From contig DATBAK010000019.1 of the NCBI GenBank assembly GCA_036271555.1, positions 62,001-126,000 on the forward strand: a stretch of 64,000 nt of DNA, read 5' to 3'. The position numbers and the translations under genes were made by a program. Below the pieces are notes generated by a model. That model saw only the letters and a program-made list of their open reading frames with translations. It searched no databases and was not told where the DNA came from. The DNA comes from Acidimicrobiia bacterium. Its GTDB lineage: Bacteria > Actinomycetota > Acidimicrobiia > IMCC26256 > PALSA-610. Positions 40,305 through 50,800 of this stretch are shown here, in pieces. How positions within the stretch are numbered: the first letter of the stretch is position 1; every line of letters starts with the position of its first letter.

Positions 40305-43016
40305 GTGGCCAAGTCGCTCGTCATCGTGGAGTCGCCCGCCAAGGGCAAGACGATCGCGGGCTTCCTCGGCGCGGGGTACGACGTGAAGGCCAGTGTCGGC
40401 CACATCCGCGACCTGCCGCGCTCGGGACTCGCCATCGACGTCGACAATCACTTCGCTCCCGAGTACGTCGTCTCCGACGGCAAGCAGAAGGTCGTGACCG
40501 ATCTGAAGCGCGCGTTGAAGGACGCCGACGAGCTCATCCTCGCGACGGACGAGGATCGCGAGGGCGAAGCGATCGCGTGGCACGTGCTCGAGGTGCTCAA
40601 GCCCAAGGTGCCCGTGAAGCGCATGGTCTTCCACGAGATCACGCAGCAAGCGATCCGGGCCGCGCTCGACGCGCCGCGCGATCTCGACATGAAGCTGGTC
40701 GAGGCGCAAGAAGGTCGGCGCGTGCTCGACCGTCTCGTCGGCTACGAGGTCTCGCCGGTGCTCTGGCGCAAGATCGGACGTGGTGCGCGCTCCGCGGGCC
40801 GCGTGCAGAGCGTCGCGGTGCGGCTCGTCGTCGAGCGCGAACGCGCGCGCATGGCGTTCCGCAGCGGACAGTGGTCCGATCTCGTCGCGACGCTGAACGC
40901 GCGCGACACCAGCTTCCCGGCCGCGCTGGTCGAGCTCGACGACGTGAAGCTCGCGAGCGGCAACGACTTCGATTCCGCGACCGGCCGTATCGCCGACGGC
41001 AAGCACGTGCTCGTGCTCGACGCGGCGGGTGCCGACGCGCTCGCGGGGCGGTTGCGCGAATCGACGTACAAGGTCGAGTCGGTCGAGTCGTCGAAGATGA
41101 CCGAGAAGCCGAAGCCGCCGTTCACCACTTCGACGTTGCAGCAGGAGGCCGGCCGGAAGCTGCGGTACGGCTCCGCGAAGACGATGGCCGTCGCGCAGCG
41201 TCTCTACGAGCGCGGTTTCATCACCTATATGCGGACCGACAGCACGAACCTGTCGGAGCAGGCGCTCGGCGCGGCCCGGCGCCAGATCGTCGAGCGCTTC
41301 GGTCAGGACTACCTGCCGGCCCAGGCGCGCACGTATCGCACGAAGGTGAAGAACGCGCAGGAGGCGCACGAGGCGATCCGTCCCGCGGGTGAAGACATCC
41401 GCCCGCCCGAGGCGGTGCGCTCCGAGCTCGACGCCGACGAGCGCGGCCTCTACGAGTTGATCTGGATCCGCACCATCGCGAGCCAGATGGCCGATGCGCG
41501 CGCGCTGCGTGTCGTGCTGCGCATCGGTGCGCGCTCCAGTGCCGACGAGCGCGCGGTGCTCCGCGCGACCGGCAAGACGTACGAGTTCCTCGGCTTCCGC
41601 CGCGCCTACGTCGAGGACGTCGACGACGAAGAGACTTCGGAGGGCGAGAGCCGGCTGCCCGCGGTCGTCGAGGGCGAGCAGGCCGCGCTCGAGGACCTGC
41701 GCGCGCTGCAGCACGAGACGAAGCCGCCCGCCCGTTACACCGAAGCGAGCCTCGTCAAAGAGCTCGAGGAGCGCGGGATCGGTCGGCCGTCGACGTACGC
41801 GTCGGTGATCCAGACGGTCCAGGCGCGCGACTACGTGTGGAAGAAGGGCAACGCGCTCGTCCCCGCGTGGATGGCGTTCGCCGTCGTCCGGCTGCTCGAG
41901 GACCACTTCGGTCACCTCGTCGACTATGGCTTCACCGCCGCGATGGAAGAAGCGCTCGACGTGATCGCGCGCGGCGAGGGCGAAGCCGAGAAGTGGCTCC
42001 ACTCCTTCTACTTCGGGAACGGCCAGGCCGGTCTGCGCGAGCTCGTCGGCGACGAGAACCTCGCGACCATCGACCCCCGTCTCATCAGCACGATCCCGCT
42101 CGGCGTCGACGACGACGGCAACGAGGTCGTCGTGCGCGTCGGTCGCTACGGGCCGTACGTGCAGATCGGCGAAGACGGCGCGCGCGGCTCGATCCCTCCC
42201 GATCTCGCGCCCGACGAGCTCTCGCTCGACCTCGCGGTCGAGCTCGCGCGCCGGCAGGCCGAAGGACCGCAGGCGCTGGGCGACGATCCCGACAGCGGGC
42301 TCCCGGTGTTCGTGTTGAACGGCCGGTTCGGCCCGTACGTGCAGCTCGGTGAGACCGATCCGAACGCGGCGAAGAACGCGCCCAAGCCGCGACGCGCGTC
42401 GCTCTTCAAGACCATGCAGCCGGAGACGGTCACGCTCGACGACGCACTGCGCCTGCTCTCGCTGCCGCGCGTCGTCGGCACCGCCGAGGACGGCGAGGAG
42501 ATCGTCGCGTTGAACGGTCGCTACGGGCCGTACATCAAGAAGGGCGCGGAGACGCGCAGCCTCGACGCCGAGGACAAGCTGCTCACGATCGCATTGCCCG
42601 ACGCGCTCGCGCTGCTGGCAACGCCGAAGACACGCGGGCGCGCCGCGCCGAAGCCGCCGATCGCGGAGCTCGGCGAGTCACCCGACACCGGTGCGACGAT
42701 CAAGGTGCTCGACGGCCGCTTCGGTCCGTACGTCACCGACGGCACGACCAACGCGACGGTGCCGCGCGGCACCGACCCCGAATCGGTGACGCTCCCCGAT
42801 GCGATCGCGTTGCTGCGGGCCCGGGCCGCCGCGGGTCCGTCGAAGCGGGCGAAGAAGGCGCCGGCCAAGAAGAAGGCACCCGCGAAGAAGAAGGCCGCGA
42901 AGAAGGCGACGAAGGCGAAGAAGGTCACCAAGGCCAAGAAGGCGACGAAGGCGGAATCCGAGTCGAGCTCGGAGCCGGCGCTGCGCGTGACCCAGCCGAG
43001 CAGCGGCGCGGAGTGA
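40305..43016 (+). CDS. topA: DNA topoisomerase I
   Basis: 903 residues. Type IA topoisomerase that relaxes negative supercoils. Toprim domain 1-120 (KSLVIVESPAKGKTIAGFLG, ILATDEDREGEAIAWH), the Y of FITYMRTDSTNLS (about residue 307) as DNA-linking tyrosine, then FTTSTLQQEAGRKL. From about 590 come several Toprim-C repeats (GRYGPYVQIGED, GRFGPYVQLGE, GRYGPYIKKG, GRFGPYVTDG) in place of zinc fingers, and a Lys/Ala-rich tail (KKAPAKKKAPAKKKAAKKAT) typical of actinobacterial TopA. GTG start after GAGAGAGGAA. The order topA-tmk-holB resembles mycobacteria. Confidence 0.97.
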   Translation: MAKSLVIVESPAKGKTIAGFLGAGYDVKASVGHIRDLPRSGLAIDVDNHFAPEYVVSDGKQKVVTDLKRALKDADELILATDEDREGEAIAWHVLEVLKPKVPVKRMVFHEITQQAIRAALDAPRDLDMKLVEAQEGRRVLDRLVGYEVSPVLWRKIGRGARSAGRVQSVAVRLVVERERARMAFRSGQWSDLVATLNARDTSFPAALVELDDVKLASGNDFDSATGRIADGKHVLVLDAAGADALAGRLRESTYKVESVESSKMTEKPKPPFTTSTLQQEAGRKLRYGSAKTMAVAQRLYERGFITYMRTDSTNLSEQALGAARRQIVERFGQDYLPAQARTYRTKVKNAQEAHEAIRPAGEDIRPPEAVRSELDADERGLYELIWIRTIASQMADARALRVVLRIGARSSADERAVLRATGKTYEFLGFRRAYVEDVDDEETSEGESRLPAVVEGEQAALEDLRALQHETKPPARYTEASLVKELEERGIGRPSTYASVIQTVQARDYVWKKGNALVPAWMAFAVVRLLEDHFGHLVDYGFTAAMEEALDVIARGEGEAEKWLHSFYFGNGQAGLRELVGDENLATIDPRLISTIPLGVDDDGNEVVVRVGRYGPYVQIGEDGARGSIPPDLAPDELSLDLAVELARRQAEGPQALGDDPDSGLPVFVLNGRFGPYVQLGETDPNAAKNAPKPRRASLFKTMQPETVTLDDALRLLSLPRVVGTAEDGEEIVALNGRYGPYIKKGAETRSLDAEDKLLTIALPDALALLATPKTRGRAAPKPPIAELGESPDTGATIKVLDGRFGPYVTDGTTNATVPRGTDPESVTLPDAIALLRARAAAGPSKRAKKAPAKKKAPAKKKAAKKATKAKKVTKAKKATKAESESSSEPALRVTQPSSGAE

Positions 43017-43048
43017 CCGGGAGCGCGGAGCGAGCGGTACCCGCCATC

Positions 43049-43054
43049 TAGCCT
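43049..43054 (+). promoter_or_regulatory. -10 element of the MFS gene (leaderless)
   Basis: TAGCCT ends 7 nt before GTG 43062. Confidence 0.5.
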
Positions 43055-43061
43055 GACCGCA

Positions 43062-44450
43062 GTGAGCGACCAGGCGCCGTTTCTCGGGCCGCGCCCCGAC
43101 GAGCAGGCGATCAAATCGTCGACCTTCGGCGTCCTACGCGGGCGGTTCTTCCGGCTGTTCGTCGCGCAGTTCTCGTCGAGCCTCGGCGACTGGACCGGGC
43201 TCGTCGCGATCCTCTTCCTGGCCGGCGAGGTCTCCAAGAACAAGGGCACCGCGATCGCGCTGGTGATGATCGCCCGCATGCTGCCCGGCTTCGTGCTCGC
43301 GCCCGTCGGCGGCGCGCTGATCGACCGCTGGGACCGGCGCAAGGTGATGGTGACGTGCGACATCGGCCGCGCCGGCCTGCTCGCGTTGCTGCCGTTCTTC
43401 CACAACCTCTTCGAGCTCGTGCTGATCTCGTTCTTCGTCGAGATCCTCACGCTGATGTGGAGCCCCGCGAAGGACGCATCGGTGCCGAACCTCGTCGCGC
43501 CCGAGCAGCTCGCGTCGGCGAACTCGCTCGGTTTGGTCGCCGCGTACGCGACGTTTCCGCTCGGCGCCGGGCTGTACGCGGGCCTGGCCGGGATCTCGAA
43601 GTGGCTCGGCGGCTTCGGCGCGTTGCACGCGTTCCACACGAACCAGACGTCGCTCGCGATCTGGGCCGACGGTGGGACGTTCCTGCTCTCGGCTTGGCTC
43701 ATCAGCCACCTCGACCTTCCCGAGGCCGAGCGAGGATCGCCGAAGCGCATCGATTGGGGCGCGACGTATCGCGACATCGTCGACGGCATGCGGTTCATCC
43801 GCAGCGACCCGATGGTGCGCGGCGTCATGATCGGTCTTGCCGGTGGGCTGCTCGGCGGGGGATCGGTCATCCCGCTGGGGCCGCTGCTGAGCACCGACGT
43901 GCTCGGAGGCGGCGCCTCGAGCTTCGGTCTGTTGATCGTCGCGCTCGGTGTCGGTGCCGCGATCGGCGTGCTGACGTTGTTGTGGCTGCAGAAGCGATTA
44001 CCGCGCGCCTCGGTGTTCTGGGTCGCGATCGTCGTGTGCGGAGGGTCGATCATCGCGGCGGCGTCGTTCGCGTCGCTCGCGCCCGCGATGTTCGTCGGCG
44101 CGCTGATCGGCGCGTCGGCCGGCACCGGTTACGTGACCGGATTCACCGTGTTGCAGGAGAACGTGGCGGACGAGATGCGGGGTCGCATCTTCGCGACGCT
44201 GTACACGATCGTGCGCGTGTGCCTGCTGCTCGCGCTCACACTGTCGCCGTTCATGGCGAACGTGCTCGGCGCGTTGGCCAAACACGTCAACCACGGCCGA
44301 CTGCACTTCGCGGGACTGCACGTCGACCTTCCCGGCGTTCGCCTCGCGCTGTGGCTCGGCGGCGCGATCACGCTGCTGTCGGGCCTGGCGGCGCGCTCGA
44401 TCATGCGCCGTTCGACGGCCACGGCCGCGCGGGGCGCCGCGTCGGCATGA
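43062..44450 (+). CDS. MFS transporter (MFS_3/enterobactin-exporter-like)
   Basis: 462 residues, about 12 spans. FRLFVAQFSSSLGDWTGLVA opens the protein; PVGGALIDRWDRRKVMVTCD is motif A; NVADEMRGRIFATLYTIVRV lies in the second half. The family exports siderophores, drugs or metabolites. It lies between topA and tmk and overlaps tmk by 4 nt (ATGA); in some actinobacteria these two are even fused, which suggests shared regulation more than a shared pathway. The substrate is unknown. Confidence 0.87.
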   Translation: MSDQAPFLGPRPDEQAIKSSTFGVLRGRFFRLFVAQFSSSLGDWTGLVAILFLAGEVSKNKGTAIALVMIARMLPGFVLAPVGGALIDRWDRRKVMVTCDIGRAGLLALLPFFHNLFELVLISFFVEILTLMWSPAKDASVPNLVAPEQLASANSLGLVAAYATFPLGAGLYAGLAGISKWLGGFGALHAFHTNQTSLAIWADGGTFLLSAWLISHLDLPEAERGSPKRIDWGATYRDIVDGMRFIRSDPMVRGVMIGLAGGLLGGGSVIPLGPLLSTDVLGGGASSFGLLIVALGVGAAIGVLTLLWLQKRLPRASVFWVAIVVCGGSIIAAASFASLAPAMFVGALIGASAGTGYVTGFTVLQENVADEMRGRIFATLYTIVRVCLLLALTLSPFMANVLGALAKHVNHGRLHFAGLHVDLPGVRLALWLGGAITLLSGLAARSIMRRSTATAARGAASA

Positions 44451-45085
44451 CACCGGGTGGCAGCGCGCGCGGCGCGTTCATCGTGCTCGAAGGCGGCGAG
44501 GGCAGCGGCAAGAGCACCCAGGCACGGCTGCTCGCGGCGCGTGTGCTCGCGTCGGGCTTCGAAGTGGTCGAGACGTTCGAACCCGGCGGGACGCCGCGCG
44601 GTGCCGCGTTGCGTGCCGCGTTGCTCGACGACGACACGCCGCTCGATGCGCACGCCGAGCTGCTCATGATGGCGGCCGACCGCGCGCAACACGTCGCCGA
44701 GGTCGTCGCGCCGGCCTTGGCGCGCGGCGCGGTGGTCGTGTGCGATCGGTTCTCGCCGTCGACGCTCGCCTACCAAGGAGTCGGACGCGGGATCGGCGTC
44801 GACGTCGTCGACGCGATCGACGCGTTGGTCGTGCGCGACGCGCGGCCCGACGTCGTGATCGTGCTCGACGTGCCCGACGCGGTTGCGCGAGCCCGGCGGC
44901 CGGACGCGCGCGACCGGCTCGAGCGCGCCGGCGACGAGTTCCACTCCGTCGTGCGGGCCGCGTACCGCGATCTCGCGGCGGCGCGCGGCTGGATCGTCGT
45001 CGACGGTTCCGCGGAACCGCCCGCGGTCGCCGAGCTCGTCTGGTCGGCCGTCGCCCCGCACCTGCCGGGGTCCCGTTCGATCTGA
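44447..45085 (+). CDS. tmk: Thymidylate kinase
   Basis: 212 residues. It phosphorylates dTMP to dTDP. P-loop FIVLEGGEGSGKSTQARLLA (about 11-30), the DR(H/Y)-type EPGGTPRGAALR motif, LLMMAADRAQHVAEVVAPAL and the catalytic VVVCDRFSPSTLAYQG are present. The LID region ARRPDARDRLERAGDEFH follows. ATG overlaps the MFS stop (ATGA). Confidence 0.95.
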   Translation: MTPGGSARGAFIVLEGGEGSGKSTQARLLAARVLASGFEVVETFEPGGTPRGAALRAALLDDDTPLDAHAELLMMAADRAQHVAEVVAPALARGAVVVCDRFSPSTLAYQGVGRGIGVDVVDAIDALVVRDARPDVVIVLDVPDAVARARRPDARDRLERAGDEFHSVVRAAYRDLAAARGWIVVDGSAEPPAVAELVWSAVAPHLPGSRSI

Positions 45086-45164
45086 TCGGTTCGGGTCGCG
45101 GATGTACGCGTCCGTTCCCTGCTGGAGCGAGGCGCGGCGCATCCGCGTCGTCGGAGCCCCCGCC

Positions 45165-45170
45165 TAGTGT
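45165..45170 (+). promoter_or_regulatory. -10 element of holB (leaderless)
   Basis: TAGTGT ends 6 nt before GTG 45177, in the 91-nt gap after tmk, so holB can be transcribed by itself. Confidence 0.5.
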
Positions 45171-45176
45171 CCGGCC

Positions 45177-46268
45177 GTGGCGATGTGGACCGGGTTGGTC
45201 GGCCAGGAGCACGCGATCGAGGCGCTCGAGCGCGCCGCGCAGCGGCCGGGCCACGCGTACCTCCTGGTCGGACCGCCGGGATCGGGCGTCGAGGTCGCGG
45301 CCCGCAGCTTCGCGGCCGAGCTCGTCGCTCCCGACGGCGACGAACGCATCCGCGGCCTCGTGCTGCGCGGCCTGCACCCCGACGTCGTCGAGTTCGAACC
45401 CGGCGGGTTCTCGTACCTCGTCGACAAGGACGTGCGCGAACGGATCCTCCCCGAAGCGAGCCGCGCCCCGATCGAGGCGGACCGCAAGGTGCTCGTGCTG
45501 TTCGAGGCCGAGCGTCTCAAGGGCAACCAGAACGAATCCGCGAACGCGCTGCTGAAGACGCTCGAAGAGCCGCCGCCGCGCACGGTCGTCGTGCTCGTGA
45601 CCGGCGCGCCCGACGACCTGATCCCGACCGTGCGGTCGCGCTGCCAGCGCGTCGACCTCGAACCGGTGGCGCTCGGTGCGCTCGAGGCCGCGCTCGTCGA
45701 CGACGGCTGCAGTGCCGACGACGCGCACCTCGCGGCCCGTCTCTCCGGGGGCAACCTCGCGCGCGCACGCAACCTCGCGGGACCGCTGCGCGACCTGCGC
45801 GCCGCGTTCGCGAACGCGCCGCGACAGGTCGACGGAACCGGCGGCACCGTCGCGCGAGTGGCCGACGAGCTCGACGCGGCGGTCGAAGCCGCGGTCGACA
45901 CCGTCGCGCGCCGGCACGCCGAGGAGCTCGCGGAGTTCGATGCCGACATGGAGCGGCACGGCTACTCCGACCGAGACGCGCAGCGGCTACGACGCCGGCT
46001 CGAGGATCGTCAGAAGCGCGAGGTGCGGCGCGCGCGCATCGACCTGCTGACCGAAGGCGTCACCGCGATCGAGTCGGTGTACCGCGACGCGCTCGGGTCT
46101 CCCGCGAGCCCGCTCAACGCCGACCTCGCGCCGCTCGCGGTCAACGCGCGGGCGGTCGGTGTCGCGCTCGACGCCTGCCGCGCCGCGCGTGAGGCGTTCC
46201 TCATCAACGAGAAGGGCCTCGTGCGGCTTCAGTATCTGCTGTTGTCGCTCCCCGCGGCGGGGAACTAG
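45177..46268 (+). CDS. holB: DNA polymerase III delta' subunit (ATPase-dead)
   Basis: 363 residues of the clamp-loader AAA+ family. GQEHAIEALERAAQRPGHAY, a P-loop degraded to GPPGSGVEVAA (no GKT, so no ATP hydrolysis, as expected for delta'), NALLKTLEEPPPRTVVVLVT and the sensor VRSRCQRVDLEP are visible. The zinc-binding cysteine cluster of enteric delta' is missing. Residues 215-300 contain a long charged helix (AEELAEFDADMERHGYSDRD, RRLEDRQKREVRRARID) as in actinobacterial homologues. It ends 4 nt into the convergent neprosin-like gene. Confidence 0.9.
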   Translation: MAMWTGLVGQEHAIEALERAAQRPGHAYLLVGPPGSGVEVAARSFAAELVAPDGDERIRGLVLRGLHPDVVEFEPGGFSYLVDKDVRERILPEASRAPIEADRKVLVLFEAERLKGNQNESANALLKTLEEPPPRTVVVLVTGAPDDLIPTVRSRCQRVDLEPVALGALEAALVDDGCSADDAHLAARLSGGNLARARNLAGPLRDLRAAFANAPRQVDGTGGTVARVADELDAAVEAAVDTVARRHAEELAEFDADMERHGYSDRDAQRLRRRLEDRQKREVRRARIDLLTEGVTAIESVYRDALGSPASPLNADLAPLAVNARAVGVALDACRAAREAFLINEKGLVRLQYLLLSLPAAGN

Positions 46269-47557
46269 CAGACGCCCTCCGCGCCGCCCGGTCCGCCGTA
46301 ATAGAAGAACGACGGCGTTGCGCCCGCCGCACGCGTGTACTTGATCGTGTAACACGTCGAGGTCGCGCTCGGGGTCAACGCCGTCGCGTGGTATTGGCCT
46401 TTCGGCGTGATGTACTCGATCCCGCTCTGGTACGCGGCCTTGTGCACGCCGGCCTTCGCGAACTTGCCGCTGCCCATCGCCGGCCACGGTGCCGATGTGA
46501 CGCTGGCGTTCACCTCACCGCCGAAGTCGACCTCGGTCGCGTTCTTCGACATCTGCCCGCCGTTGTAGACCGACGTCGGGAAATAGCCGATGTACGTGTC
46601 GTTGATGTTGAGCCACCACCTGCCGCCGGTGAGGAACCAGTACTGAGCGAAGTGGTCGTCGACGGTCGGCGTGCTGCAGCACGGCTTCACCGGAGCACCG
46701 ATACCGACGCTGTTGTCCGTCTGCACGAACGCGCCGCAGGTCAGGTTGTAACAGCCGGTGTGGTTGTAGCCGTCGGCGGTGAAGTAGACGAAGAGGATGG
46801 GCTTCTTCGGAGAGAACCCGAGGTCTTTCGTCCATCCCGCTTCCGCGGTTTGCAGGTTCGAACCCGATCCTCCGGTGACCCACTGCTGCGACAGGCTGTG
46901 GTCGTCGCCACCGACGGCCGGAGGCAGCTTCGGGTTCCAGACGCTGATGGTCGACAGCGCGCCGAAGTTCTTCACGAGCTGAAACGCGTGCGCGTAGCGG
47001 TAGGTGCTGGCGTCGACGGCGGCGCGGGGGGCCTTGCCGCGCGACAGGAACGCGCGCACGCTCGTGTAGCGCGCCATCTGGTCGAGCGTCGTGCGTTGCA
47101 TCGGCACCGTGCCGGCCGCGCAGGAGACCACTGCACCCCGTGCGTCGGTTCCCTCGGTTGTCCAGAGCTTCGAGTGAGCGGTGGATGCGCCCGGCATGGG
47201 CGCGGGCGTCGGCGCGATCGCGCGCCCGCGCGCCGAGGGCTGGCTGGCGATCGTGACACAGTCGAAGTACGAGCCGTCGGTGACGAACGACCGGCGCACG
47301 TCGACGCCGCGGTAGAGCGCTTGCAGGTAGGTGCGCATCTGCGCGAACGCCGTCGCCGAGGCGACGACCCGGCCGCGCGGCGCGGCTGGCGCGTAGGTCG
47401 CGTGACCGAGCTCGGCGCGGAACTCGTCGAACGTCGTGAACGCGCGCCTGGCCGTTGGCCGCGACGACGACGCGAACGCCTGCGGACCCACGCACAGCCC
47501 CAACGCACAGACCGAAAGCAAAAGCGCCGCGAATCGGTGTCCTCGAACGACCCTCAT
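46265..47557 (-). CDS. Secreted neprosin-like (DUF239) putative prolyl endopeptidase
   Basis: 430 residues. Signal peptide 1-30 (ALLLSVCALGLCVGPQAFAS). Residues 40-130 resemble the neprosin activation peptide (SYFDCVTIASQPS). The neprosin domain covers about 200-428: SLSQQWVTGGSGSNLQTAEA then GWTKDLG, FVYFTADGYNHTGCYNLTCGAFV, RWWLNINDTYIGYFPTSVY, FGGEVNAS and MGSGKFAKAGVHKAAYQ. In plant neprosin two glutamates form the active site; E239 (AEAGW) and E348 (GGEV) occupy the equivalent motifs. Expected role: secreted protease cleaving after proline. AAGGGTGGGG lies upstream of the ATG. It is convergent with holB. Confidence 0.85.
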   Translation of the reverse strand: MRVVRGHRFAALLLSVCALGLCVGPQAFASSSRPTARRAFTTFDEFRAELGHATYAPAAPRGRVVASATAFAQMRTYLQALYRGVDVRRSFVTDGSYFDCVTIASQPSARGRAIAPTPAPMPGASTAHSKLWTTEGTDARGAVVSCAAGTVPMQRTTLDQMARYTSVRAFLSRGKAPRAAVDASTYRYAHAFQLVKNFGALSTISVWNPKLPPAVGGDDHSLSQQWVTGGSGSNLQTAEAGWTKDLGFSPKKPILFVYFTADGYNHTGCYNLTCGAFVQTDNSVGIGAPVKPCCSTPTVDDHFAQYWFLTGGRWWLNINDTYIGYFPTSVYNGGQMSKNATEVDFGGEVNASVTSAPWPAMGSGKFAKAGVHKAAYQSGIEYITPKGQYHATALTPSATSTCYTIKYTRAAGATPSFFYYGGPGGAEGVC

Positions 47558-47691
47558 CGTGCCCCACCCTTCTGTCGTGACCGCGTCGCTCGAAAGCGAC
47601 CCGCGGTTCGCACCCCGCGGGCGACGCTACCGGTGGGGGGTGTTCAGGACAACGACCCCGGGAGGCGGCGCGGTAAGCTGCCCGCTCCCTT

Positions 47692-47767
47692 GCCGGGGTA
47701 GCTCAGTCGGTAGAGCAGCTCACTCGTAATGAGCAGGTCAGGAGTTCGAATCTCCTCTCCGGCTCCA
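47692..47767 (+). tRNA. tRNA-Thr (anticodon CGT)
   Basis: 76 nt including an encoded CCA (47765-47767). Acceptor GCCGGGG pairs with CTCCGGC (one G-T pair), D-loop GCTCAGTCGGTAGAGC, anticodon arm CTCACTCGTAATGAG with CGT central (reads ACG), T-loop GTTCGAATC. A possible -10 TAAGCT is at 47674-47679. Confidence 0.97.
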
Positions 47768-47865
47768 GCGGCGCGCCGCGTCGCGCGTATGGATGCGTCG
47801 CGCCGCCGAGTGCGGGTGTGACCAGAGACCTCAACTCCCGGGTCGCGGCGACCGATATCTCTTCG

Positions 47866-50800
47866 ATGCGCGCGTTGCGAATCCTCGCGGCCAGCGCCCT
47901 TCTCGTGGGAACGGCGGCGTTCGTCGTCGCGCCCGCCGAGGTCGCGACTGCCGACACGCCCGTCTCGTCCGTGAGCGCCGGTCTCGGCCACACCTGCGCG
48001 GTGACGGGCGCCGGCGGCGTGCAGTGCTGGGGTTTCAACGACTTCGGTCAGCTCGGCGACAACACCACGGTCGACCGCAGCGTGCCCGCCGACGTATCCG
48101 GTCTGACGAGCGGTGTCGCACAGGTGAGTGCGGGTGCCTATGACACGTGCGCCGTCACGACGGCGGGCGCGGTGAAGTGCTGGGGCTTCAACGACGACCA
48201 CGAGCTCGGCGACGGCTCGACCGCGAGCTCGGCGGTCCCCGTCGATGTCGTGGGCGCGAGTTCCGGCGTCCGTTCGGTCGCGACCGGCGGCGTGTTTTCC
48301 TGTGCGTTGACGACGTCCGGTGCCGTGGAGTGCTGGGGCGACAACGTGGGATCGACCGCCACCGCGATTCCCGCGCTCGGAACCGGTGTGCAGGCGCTCG
48401 CCGCGGGTGACACGAGCATGTGCGCACTGACCAGCGCCGGCGCAGTCATGTGCTGGGGATTCAACGACTACGGCCAGCTCGGCGACGGCACGACGACGGA
48501 CGACTGGACACCCGCCACGGTCTCCGGTCTCGCCAGCGGTGTCGTCATGATCGGTGCGGGCTCCGACCACGTGTGCGTGGTCACGGCGGCTGACGCGGTG
48601 CAGTGCTGGGGTCGCAACAACAACGGCCAGCTTGGCGACGGCACCGAGACCGAACGGCATACTCCGGTAACGATCGACGAGGTCGACGCCACCGATATCG
48701 CGTGGATCGGCGGTGGCAACGGCGAGACGTGCGTGCTGACGCATGGCGGCGGCGTCGAGTGCTGGGGAGCGGACTTGGGCCTCCAGCTCGGTGGTGCGAG
48801 CACCGATCGGAGCACGCAGCCGATGCCCGTCGTAGGCCTCGGCGCGGGGGTGGCCAGCCTCGCGATCGGCGGCGACCACGCGTGCGCGCTCACGAGCGAC
48901 GATGCCCTGCAGTGCTGGGGCTTCAATGAATATGGTCAGCTCGGCGACGGTGGATCGTGGACCGAGCCGCTCGCGAAGGATGTCGTCGGTCTCGGTTCCG
49001 GGGTCACCGCGACCGGCGCGGGCTATCACCACACCTGCGCGGTCGTGAGCGGTGCGCTCGAGTGCTGGGGTCAGAACAATCGTGGTCAGCTCGGAGACGG
49101 CACGACCATCGAGCGCGACGTGCCGGTCGACGTCGTGGCGCTCGAAGCCGGGGTGTCGGCCGTCACCGGGGGCGACGTGCACACGTGCGCGCTGACCAAC
49201 GCCGGCGCGGTCGACTGCTGGGGTAGCGATTCGAACGGGCGTCTCGGCGACGGCGGCACGACGCAGAGCTCGGTGCCGCTGCCGGTCTCGGGTCTCGGCA
49301 GTGGCGTCGAGCAGATCTCGGCGGGTGTGGCGCACACGTGCGCGCTCACCGTCGCCGGAGCCGTCGAGTGCTGGGGTTCGAACCACGACGGGCAGCTCGG
49401 CGACGGAACCAACGTCGACCGGCACGCGCCGGTTGCGGTGTCGGGCCTGTCGTCGGGCGTCGAACAGATCGCAGCGGGCGGCAACTTCACGTGCGCGTTG
49501 ACGAACCACGGCGCCGTGAAGTGCTGGGGCTTTCCATATCTCGGCGACGGGACCACGGCCGGGAGCAACTCGCCGGTGCAGGTGTCGGGACTCACGTCGG
49601 GTGTCACGGCGATCGCGGCCGGCGGCTACTACGGCTGCGCCGTGACGACCGGCGGCGCGTTGAAGTGCTGGGGTGATGACATTGGTACCGGCGGAACGAA
49701 CTTGGTTCCGACGACGGTGCCCGGCGCGAGCTCCGGGGTCGCCTCGATCGACGCGGCGGCATCGAGCGCGTGTCTGCGGACGGTCGGCGGTGCCGCGAAG
49801 TGCTGGGGTGACGACGACTTCGGGACGCTCGGAAACGGGACCAGCGGCGGCGACTACGCCTCGCCGGTCGACGTCATCGGCCTCAGCACCCACGTCACCG
49901 CGGTCGCGACCGAGGGAGATCACGCGTGTGCCATCACGACGGATCACGCGCTGCACTGCTGGGGCAACAACTCGAACGGTCAGGTCGGCATCGGCCCGGC
50001 GGGCGAGAGCTTGGTTCCCGTCGGCGTCGTGGGACTCGGCCTTGACGGCGCCGTGGCATCGGAGGCGCCGGCGAACGTCTCGGTCGGAGCCGCGAACGGA
50101 GCGGCGAACGCATCATGGACGGCGCCGGTCGATGACGGCGGCGCGGATGTCTACGGCTACGTCGTGACCGTGCTGAGCGCCACCGGCGCGACGGCGTCCG
50201 GTGTCGCGGGCTCGCATATCCGCGTGACGTCTACGGGCGTGCAGTCGTTCGCGCTCGGCAACGGCCGATCGGCGGCCGCAGGAACGAGCACGGTCTTCGC
50301 GGGCCTCAGCAACGGAACGCAGTATCGCCTCGACGTCGCGCCGCTCACCCGCGCGGGAATGGGCCGCGCGAAGTTGTCGCCTGCCGTCCAACCGCACGCG
50401 CCGGCGCCCGCCGCGAGTGGCTACTGGATGGTCGACTCGACCGGGCACGTGTACGCGTTCGGATCCGCGCACTACGCGGGCAACGCGCCGACGTCGCGCG
50501 TCGTGCACATCGAAGGGACGCCGAGCGGGCGCGGCTACTGGATCATCGACGCGGCGGGTGCCGTGTACGCGTTCGGCGACGCGCCGTACCTGTCCGGCGC
50601 GGGTGCGCTCGCGCCGGGTGAGGTCGCCGGCAGTCTGTCGTCCACGCCGACCGGGCACGGCTACTGGATCTTCACGTCGTCCGGTCGCGCGGTCGCGCGC
50701 GGAGACGCGAAGTTTTTCGGCGACCTGCGCGGTGTCGCCCTGCGCGCACCGATCGTCGCGTCGGTCGCGACGCCGACCGGCAAGGGCTACTACATGGTCG

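Noticed and set aside
42841-43016. Lys/Ala-rich repeats at the end of topA as a frameshift artefact
   Set aside because: Basic tails of this type are normal in actinobacterial topoisomerase I and the frame stays open with normal codon use.
48000-50000. Tandem DNA repeat or CRISPR-like array
   Set aside because: The periodicity comes from diverged RCC1 protein repeats; DNA units are not identical and there are no spacers.
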